Part shown: positions 56,738 through 64,000 of the stretch, in pieces
Layout of the letters: every line of letters starts with the position of its first letter
Numbering within the stretch: position 1 is the stretch's first letter
Assembly: GCA_001574975.1 (NCBI GenBank)
Contig: KQ965804.1
Span: forward strand, 124,353 to 188,352
Reading direction: 5' to 3'
Origin: Gonapodya prolifera JEL478
Taxonomy: Eukaryota > Monoblepharomycota > Monoblepharidomycetes > Monoblepharidales > Gonapodyaceae
DNA: 64,000 bases
Made by a program: the position numbers and the translations under genes
Notes under the pieces: model-generated
What the model saw: the letters and a program-made list of their open reading frames with translations, nothing else
Databases searched by the model: none
Told to the model about the DNA's origin: nothing

Positions 56738-57571
56738 TAAGAGCGTTGGCGGTAGTGCATTGTACATTTTTGCTGAATAATCTTTTTCAAGTACGGCACG
56801 CACGCAAATATTTGACTTGAGCTCAAGTTTGACAACGCTCACACGATTCAACGTTGCACAATATCAGAGATTTTTGTTGACTCTGTCGCTCCTATTGTTG
56901 CCATACACAAAAGGGAAACTCGAGATGCAGATACAAGTGGTACATCGGAGAAGGTATTTCCAGCGAGGAGTTCCTGCGCCTACACTCTTTGTATCATGCT
57001 AAATGTGCCCAACTGGAGCCAATTGTTCTCACGTGGGGAACACGAGCGAAGTGACCAGAGCTCGAGAACCGACCGAGGACTGGACATACATCCGTGTGAA
57101 CTTGAGCGGTGTGCGCCAATGAAATGTAATGTGAATCGATTCAAAGCAACACAACATTGAACCCGACATTGATATCGTCGCCGGTTCGAAATTCGAGCAG
57201 CGTGAATCGATGCTCAAGAATCAAAATTTGATTAGCACTCTTGCTTGTTGTTTTGGATTCACTTTCGTTGCGTTAGTCGAAGAATCGGGCCACATCTTTT
57301 CTGAATGCTGGCTGGTCTTTCAAAGATCTGCTTGAACTTTTTGCACTGATTGAGGTGCAAAAGTTGTCAGATGATCGAGCTTCGAAGCTTCATTTCATTC
57401 CTGTGCCACCGATTGCGCAAGCGTCGTTGAGGACAGCACCGAGAAAGGTAGTGAAGCGGAGTGCCTGTGAACCTTCTTACCTTTGAATATATTGTGAGCG
57501 TATTGAACCTGGCCATTTCCGGCTGGAGGCTGTGCAACCTGCTTGCACCTGCACTTACCATCCCCACTCCA
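56738..57571. promoter_or_regulatory. Long upstream region of the receptor-like gene
   Basis: About 830 bases of lower GC, with no supported gene. Part may be a 5' UTR with introns: an ATG at 57371 opens a short frame (MIELRSFISFLCHR) that stops after 19 codons. Nothing else is recognised. Confidence 0.35.
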
Positions 57572-60500
57572 CGCATGCGCCGCCGCCGGGCACACGCCCA
57601 CTCACTGCACCGCATTTTTTGTGCCGCCATCGTGTGCGCTGTCCTGTGCGCGTCCCCTGCCGCGGCCGATGCAGAACGTGAGTGCACTCTCTCACACGTA
57701 GCCAGACCCAAGCGCGCAATCTCACGCACCCCGCAGTCCACCATGCGCACGCCGCACGGGCCATGTCGCCGCGCAGTCTCTTCGCGCGCCAATCGGGGCT
57801 CTGCGGCATCCCGGACCTCACGGTGAGCGCTCCTTGCACTCTCGCACATCCATCCAATCGCACCCCCTCACACGCTCGTTCGCACAGTACTGCCCTGGTG
57901 CACCACGCACGGCAGATTCCTGCATGCCCGTGGGCGCAGTGTGTTGCTCTGGCCGATGGTGAGTGTCCGGGGATTTGGGTTGTGCGGTGAGTGGTGGGTG
58001 CGTGAACTTGCTTGAACTGTTCCTCTTGTTCCCACCAAAGGTGTCCCGCGACAACGGCCTGCTCGGCCGACGGATTGGGTTGTCTGGGATGCAATACAAC
58101 GTGCGGAGCAGGGGATCCAACGGTCGCGTGCACAGAGTGAGTCATCCTTTGTGATTGTGTGGGAAACCGTCAATGCTGATTGGCGATTCGAACCGATTCG
58201 TGGTTGGCTGACGAAAATTGGTGATGACTGGTGGATGGGTACTGGTGGGAACTTGTGGTGACCCACGTGACGACTGCTACTCGTTGTGACTGGTGGGAAC
58301 TCGTCTTGCTGGAACTCGTGGCGACTGGTGGAAACTCGTGTGCAACTCTGGATATGTGTCTACAGTCGTGAGTGATCCCCCCACGCGAACTCCACGTTCG
58401 CAAATGTCCTCTCACACTCCCAAAAGTCCAAATAGGTACGCAACCGCCTCCCCACCCCATCACGTTTTCCTTTCCTAACCCACACCTACAAACTCTTCTT
58501 CCACCACGTATAACCCCAGACTACTTCAACTGCGGAAAGTGCGGCGAGTGGTGGTACGCACGCTCGACTCGACATTTTCCAACCCCGGTTCACCACTCAC
58601 ACGCCCGACCTTCCAACACAGCGCCGGCGGTGGTCTCCGGCTCCCGGGCAACGACGGCACGGGAAAGGGATACTGCGACGGAGGGAAATGCCGCGTCAGT
58701 GAGTCTCATTCTTCTCTCGTCGCGTACCGACGTGTGGCAAGGTGCTGATTCGTGTCTACTGTGTGTTCGCGCCTGTGTGCGTCTGCGTCTACGACGTGTT
58801 TGCCTATGTGGCCCCGTGCGCATCCGCCTATCGTTCTACCTGCACCCTCCCCTCCTCCCCACCTCACCCACGTTCCCTCCAAAGAATGCTTCAAAGGAAC
58901 AACCCGCGTAGGCACCGACGAGTCCGTCGGCGTCGCGTGCGGTGAGTCGACCTTCCCCTTACCCGGCGTTGGTCTTTTCACCATATCCCACATTTTGCTC
59001 CCGTCCACTCCACAACTTTCCCCTCGCTCACCCCATAGTTAACGCAACCTCCAAATGCAAGTATTCCCAATAGCCTCGGCCACTCACTTGACACACTGAC
59101 CCCTCCCACACACACCAACCAACCCACCCACCCATTAACCCACAAACAGTCCCCACCTGCGCCCGCGACACCATCCTGACAATCATCGGGCAGCTCCCCT
59201 CGGGCGCCTACTTATGGCGGGACTCGCGGCTCTGCAGCGGGTGCGACGACCCGCAAGGCGTCGCGATATGGAACAAGACCAAGGAGCAGTGCGACTCGAA
59301 CCTGGCGCCGCGCGCCACGCCCACGTCGCCCGTGGATGGTGGGACCGGGGGTGGGGTGAGCACGGGCGTGATTGCGGGCAGCGTGGTGGGAGGCGTGCTC
59401 GGACTGGCGGCACTGGTTGCGGGCGTCGTGGGCGCTGTGATGTGGCGGAGGAAGAGGGATGGTGGTGGTGGTAGTAGTGCGGATGAGACGCGGGCGGGGT
59501 GAGATTTTTTTTTCGGGGTGGAATGTGTCGAGTGCCGCACTTGGGTCACCACAACCCACAACCACCTCAACAGAACTCGCGTGCCACTTCTTGCACACAC
59601 GCGCGACGCACCATCCCCAGGTGGTGGAAGGCGGCCGTCGGAAGGTCAACCGGTGCGTTGACGTTGCCTTGTCCCGGGCTGTGAAGGGTTACTGATTTTC
59701 ACTCTTACATGCTGTACGCTCTGCCACACACACGCGCGTTCACCGAAAAGAGCATGCACTGGTTTTTCGTGCAAGTTGCCGGTGTGAGTACAGCCACCTC
59801 CCACGTCCCCTTGTCGACTTCTTCACTCGAACTCCACCGAACCCCAAACAGCCTCTCAACCGCCTCAACGATCTCAGCGTTCCATACAAAGGGACACCAT
59901 TCCTCGTCGAACGCGATTTTATGCCCACGTCCGAGGACGAGATCAAATTGAGGGTTGGGGGGGTCGTCAATGTGAGTCCCTGCTCTGATGGTCGTCTCAT
60001 GTTCTCATTACTCACAGCCCTACCACCACCAACCACCTTTCACCCACGCTCATCCGCCGCGATCAGGTCCGCGAAGTCTTCCAAGGCAAGTTGACACACG
60101 GAATATCACGGCAGAATTGCTAACATCTGAATTGCAAACATCATCACTACACATTCGACAGATGGTTGGGCGATTGGCGATGACCTTACCGCGGGGCTCA
60201 CGGGAGTCTTCCCACTTCCCTGCCTGCGGCTCTCTCCCTCCTCACCCGCGTCTCCCACAGCAGGGTCCCTGTGGGCCCCACCGGCGTATGACTCGGGATC
60301 GCGCGTCGCATCGCGGTCGGCCAAACTGGGCAATGTGAATGAAAAGAACGACAGAAAGGACAGGAAGGGGTCCGCAGCGACGCTGGTCTCGGAAGCGCCG
60401 ACTCCGGGAGGGCAAAAGACTGCTGGAGGGTCGTTTGTGAGTGTGGCCGAGCTTGCGACTTTCTGAATTTAACGTCTTCTTGATCGTGGCACTCATATGT

Positions 60501-61189
60501 CTGACCAAACTCGCCCCTCATGTCGGCTGCCACTTAAGCCCGTGGACGTCCGCGGGCCCTCTCCAGGTGCATCCACACCCACCACTCTCTACAGTGCACA
60601 CGGTTCCTCCCCCGACGCGGGCACGTCGTCCGGCGTGTGGCCCTTTGGAATCGCGTGGGGCGGCGGAGGCCATGGCACGGCATCTACGTCCTCCGTGGGC
60701 GGTGCGCTGCACGTGATTCAGTCGCCGAACTCCCCGACTTCGCCAAATTCGGTGGATAGCAGAGTGTCGCTGTTGGGCGAGCGCGGAATGAGAGTCGTCG
60801 AGGGGATGGGGTTGTACGGTGGCGCTCAGGGGCAGGGAGTCGGTGGAGGGACTCCGTTGTACTCCGGTCCGGGACCGGGTGGGGCAGGTTCGGAGCGTAG
60901 TCCAGGGCAGAGGGGACAGGCGCCGTCTTCTCACCAGGACTTTTCCGTGAAACCACCTCCACTGCGGCGGGACAGTGCTGGGGCGGGATTCTCGCCGGGA
61001 CTGTCGGCTTACACCCCAGGGCCTCAACGGCAACGTGGGTCGTCACTGGTGGACGGAGGAGGTGGTCCATTCGGCGCCTTCTCATGGGACGCACCGGAAC
61101 GGACACAAGCGGACAGTGGGTCGCCGAAAAATGACAATAGTGGTGGCAGTGTGCAGCCTCCTGCCCGGACATCTTCGCGGGATAGATAG
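57572..61189 (+). CDS. Cys-rich receptor-like protein with cytoplasmic SH3
   Basis: Exons join to a type I membrane protein. A signal peptide (LHRIFCAAIVCAVLCASPAA) leads into a Cys-rich ectodomain made of several short exons: SGLCGIPDLT, YCPGAPRTADSCMPVGAVCC, CPATTACSADGLGC, NCGKCGE and CARDTILTIIGQLPSG. One helix follows (GVIAGSVVGGVLGLAALVAG) with a basic stop-transfer end (WRRKR). After further introns the cytoplasmic part has an SH3 domain: MPTSEDEIKLRVGGVVNVRE, VFQDGWAIGDDL and GVFPLPCL. A long Ser/Pro/Gly-rich tail ends at 61189. The layout resembles fungal sensor proteins that pair an outer Cys-rich domain with an inner SH3, but the family is not known to me. That this is one gene and not two rests on splice joins near 59500-59850 read by eye. 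Confidence 0.6.
58200..58345 (+). repeat. Degenerate minisatellite in an intron
   Basis: Several imperfect units of the type ACTGGTGGGAACTCGTGG (18-26 bases) recur within an intron or intron-like part of the receptor gene. The spacing is irregular and the units are diverged. Confidence 0.6.
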
Positions 61190-61402
61190 GGGCGTATCGC
61201 CTGTAGCGTGTCAAAAACCACACGTAGATGCGTTATTATTCGCGTGAAATACTAGTTTATTATTTTTATTGATGAGATTCCCAGATTTGAACAGATCACA
61301 CCACAACAAGCACATTTTGCGGGTGCAAATGAATTACGCATTTAGTAATTACGGTGACATCACCAAATCAAATAAATCACACAACGATAATTACAAAATA
61401 AT

Positions 61403-64000
61403 TCAGTCCGATGTGCGTAACGCCTCCTCAACAACCCGCTCCAGTACTTCAAAGACTCCTCTTCCTTTGAGGCTTTCTCTCGACCGGCGCGTTCTCGACT
61501 CTTCGAATCCAAGGTCCCAGATCATAACCATGCTGATAGGGTCCTCCCAAAGAAGTCGTAACAGAGCCTCCCTCGATACTGCCCACCGTTCCGCTCCAAC
61601 AGCTGGGTACGTAGACGCCAAACGATCCGACAATGCTGCGTTGCGACCCCGTTGTTCCTTTGGGGACGTGGATGACTCTGTGACGTCCACACCTGCACCT
61701 CGCCAAATGTCCTTCACCGAAACCTCCGGACTCATGGCTTCCAGTCGCTGGATCAGAGTTTGTGCTGTCATATCACCACTTCCCCACGATCCACCCACTG
61801 ACTTAGCAAGTGCCTCGCTCACAGCCCAAGCACGCTCTCGAGAGTGTCCTTGTTCCACCAGAGGCTCAATATATGATGCCTGGAGGATCCGTTGCTCATA
61901 TATAAACGTCAGCGCAGTCACTAAGGTGACCTCTTCGGCGAATCCGCGGCGCGGTTGTGGTGGCGCTCCCGCGATTGAACACGAGCTGGACTGCCGAGAC
62001 CCAGGGCCCCCAAGATGATTCCCAATGAAGCGGAGGATGCGCTTGAGTGTAGCGACCCCACGCGTAGGGAACTTGCTGAAGTCTAGATCTGGAGGATCAG
62101 ATGGTGCCTTAAAGTGCCGCGGAGGCCGACCAGTTGGAGCACCAGCTGGACGTTTCCCAAGAAGGCCCTCGCGGTGCAGAAATCGCACCTCCTCTACGTA
62201 CTCACGATCACCAACAATCATGTTGGATATATCCACAGAAAATTCCAGGTACACAAGTTCGTGTAGTTCCCGCAGAAAGGCCCAGCCGCCCCGACACCCC
62301 AAGAGGAACGCCTTGAATCGACCGCGAGCTTTTGGAGACGTGTCAGTCCAATTGCGTGGGTACAATGGGATGTATCCTGAGAATTCGAACATTAATCACT
62401 CATCGAGACCTTTGGAACACGTTGCAAAACATACCTGCTTCATATTCAGCCCGCACTTCAACGTACGCACGGTCTTTTGCGGTCAATTGCCTCATGGGTA
62501 TCTCAAACTCTTCCTCTCCTCCCTTTCGTACCACCACGCGATCCCCCATGAGACTATCCTTGATAAATCGGATCCATTCCACCCGCATCGCATCCGAAGT
62601 CCCTTTCGCAAAGGTGTAAAGGACGGGATAAGGCGCTTGAGCTGCACCTGGGCGCATCAAAGCTGTTGTAACAACATCCTTTTCTTTTTGCACCGAAATG
62701 AGCTTTGGGGTCGTCGCAGTGCGCGGCGGGGCCGTTTCCTCCGCTAATTGCTCTCTGTAGTGTCTGGATAGCCAAATGGGCCGGACATCTGCGCGGCTGG
62801 TTGGATCCGGATCCAGATTAATGCCAAGGAACTTTGGGGCAACGGCGCCGGCTGCGGACGGCGCCCTTTGGCGTAACGCCATCAGGGTAGACTCGACGGG
62901 CGAAGTGATTTCGGCCTCATGCACGGGAGGACGGGAACCTTCCTTGACAACCGGTACAATCTTGATTTTTCCCGCCTTTACTTTGGTGAGGTCATTGACA
63001 GGCGCACTGGGCTTGACAGATCCTTCAAGGGATCGAGTGGGGGTAGGAACGGGAAGGGGAGTATCTTCAACAGGACTCTGAGGGTGACTTTCCACGTCAT
63101 TTGGTAGTGCTGGGAGCTCAGAGTTGTTCGACTTGACTTGTCGAGAGGCATCTGTTCTCGCAGACGGTGGAGAAGAGCGGGAGCGAGATGTCGACTGGCC
63201 CCAGTCAGAAGATGGATTTGGAAGAGGTTTCATCGTATCCACATTGGGGTTCACTCGTGCAGCAGCAGATCGCATAGGTGGCAGCTGAGGTGGCGCGTCC
63301 ATCACTGTCGCCGCGCCGGCCCACGCGTCCGAGTCCTTGCCTTTTTTACCAAACACATTGTTCATTTTCAACTTCCCGAACAGACCTTTCCGGCGACTGT
63401 CCGAGTCAGATGAAGGGGGTTCGCTTGGTGCTCCAATTGGAGTTGGTCCCCAATTAGCATTCGCGGTATCCCGAGACAAAAACGATCTTTTGCCACCCAA
63501 AGCATCGCTGTTAATGTTGGCAGGATTTGGCTTCATCCGAGGTTCCTTCCACGCCACCACGCGCAATCCGTCTGCAGGTGCGTAGCCCACCTCCACACCG
63601 CCATGGGGTCGATCTCGAGCACAACGCCAGCGTAACGGTTCGGTCGAGTCCAAAACGGAGACTATTTCGCCAGGGAAAGCAGCGAGTTCCGTAGGCGATG
63701 TGGGCATCATTGCACGGAGAACGGCGGCGGCGGCGGGGACAAATCCGGGAGGAAACGCATGCAGAGAGCGTGGAAGCACTGGTACTGGTGCAGGCCTTGA
63801 CTTGGAAGGCGTGGGGGGTGGTGCAGCCTAAGAAAGGGTGAGTTTAGTTGTCCATCAGTCCAAGAACTCTTGGCATGACAGTCCAGTTTGTGAGTTCGAT
63901 GGAGTACAAAGAGCACATTCCCACAAGCTTGTCCATGGTGAACAGATGATTCACGCACCTCGATGTTCTCAAGAAAATTAGCTGGTATGATACCCCACTC
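61403..64000 (-). CDS. Large SH3-domain adaptor, 3' part
   Basis: The gene runs off the right edge. The outermost exon ends in EWGIIPANFLENIE, the C-terminal signature of an SH3 domain. The next exon (63830-62432) begins with Pro-rich sequence and a second SH3-like block (AFPGEIVSVLDSTEPLRWRC, then VGYAPADGL). It then has a long disordered Ser/Pro region with a basic stretch (RRKGLFGKLKMNNVFGKKGK). An intron near 62432-62379 joins in phase to the last exon, a folded, Arg/Leu-rich region of about 320 residues (GYIPLYPRNWTDTSPKARGR, LHELVYLEFSVDISNMIVGD) with no family known to me. Actin-patch or cell-polarity adaptors have similar layouts, but I cannot name a homologue. Confidence 0.6.

Noticed and set aside
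58200-58345. The repeated ACTGGTGGGAACTCG units as a coding repeat
   Set aside because: They lie between exons of the receptor-like gene, in a stretch whose frames do not join the Cys-rich exons, and their spacing is not a multiple of three.
1-64000. tRNA, rRNA, CRISPR arrays, LTR elements or other complete transposons
   Set aside because: I saw no cloverleaf-like gene, no rRNA segment, no repeat-spacer array and no paired long terminal repeats or reverse transcriptase motif. A covariance-model scan could still find a tRNA that I missed.

Overview
The window looks like nuclear DNA of an early-diverging, probably zoosporic (chytrid-type) fungus. Genes are dense and mostly 0.1-0.8 kb apart, on both strands. 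They are cut by many short introns (about 50-80 nt) with GTRAGT-type donors, and coding DNA is GC-rich. The contents are eukaryotic and fungal-like: eIF1, COG5, RIC1, an ELO elongase, DGAT2, a PAS-domain kinase, threonine deaminase, HMCES and an MCFD2-like protein. Two N-runs mark assembly gaps. All intron joins given here were made by eye from frame and splice consensus, guided by remembered family sequences; none was confirmed by alignment or RNA.

Left part (0-20 kb): the 3' end of an unknown gene, a small four-helix membrane protein, two unrecognised low-complexity proteins, then the most striking gene of the window at 4160-9300. It is a 22-exon gene encoding an NADPH diflavin reductase (flavodoxin, FAD and NADPH modules) fused in one frame to a complete hybrid cluster protein (Hcp), behind an N-terminus that looks like a mitochondrial presequence. 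One exon carries both the end of the reductase and the first three cysteines of Hcp, so the fusion is read directly from the sequence. Next come a PAS-domain kinase, a TauD-type dioxygenase with two unexplained frame changes, DGAT2 and a seven-helix receptor-like protein.

Middle (20-35 kb): threonine deaminase, whose longest resolved intron carries a 71-nt C/G homopolymer. Then an AT-richer island (about 23.5-28.1 kb) holds two minus-strand methyltransferase-like genes with degenerate active-site motifs, the two assembly gaps and a 61-nt duplication. Next to it is a small stretch that looks like a decayed large-DNA-virus remnant. Normal gene content resumes with a proline- and cysteine-rich membrane protein, an SH3-ankyrin protein, a broken ankyrin gene and an EF-hand secretory protein.

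Right part (35-64 kb): a run of membrane-traffic and lipid genes (sterol-desaturase-family hydroxylase, COG5, ELO elongase, RIC1), then eIF1, a TatD-family hydrolase with an internal exon duplication, an Ariadne-like RBR ubiquitin ligase, the abasic-site DNA-protein crosslinker HMCES with two PCNA-binding-like motifs, a receptor-like protein (signal peptide, Cys-rich ectodomain, one membrane helix, cytoplasmic SH3), and the 3' part of a large SH3 adaptor that runs off the window.

The best candidate for something undescribed is the reductase-Hcp fusion. In bacteria Hcp needs a separate reductase (Hcr) and is reported to reduce nitric oxide or hydroxylamine. Here both halves sit in one polypeptide, which would make a self-contained, probably mitochondrial, NADPH-driven reactive-nitrogen reductase.
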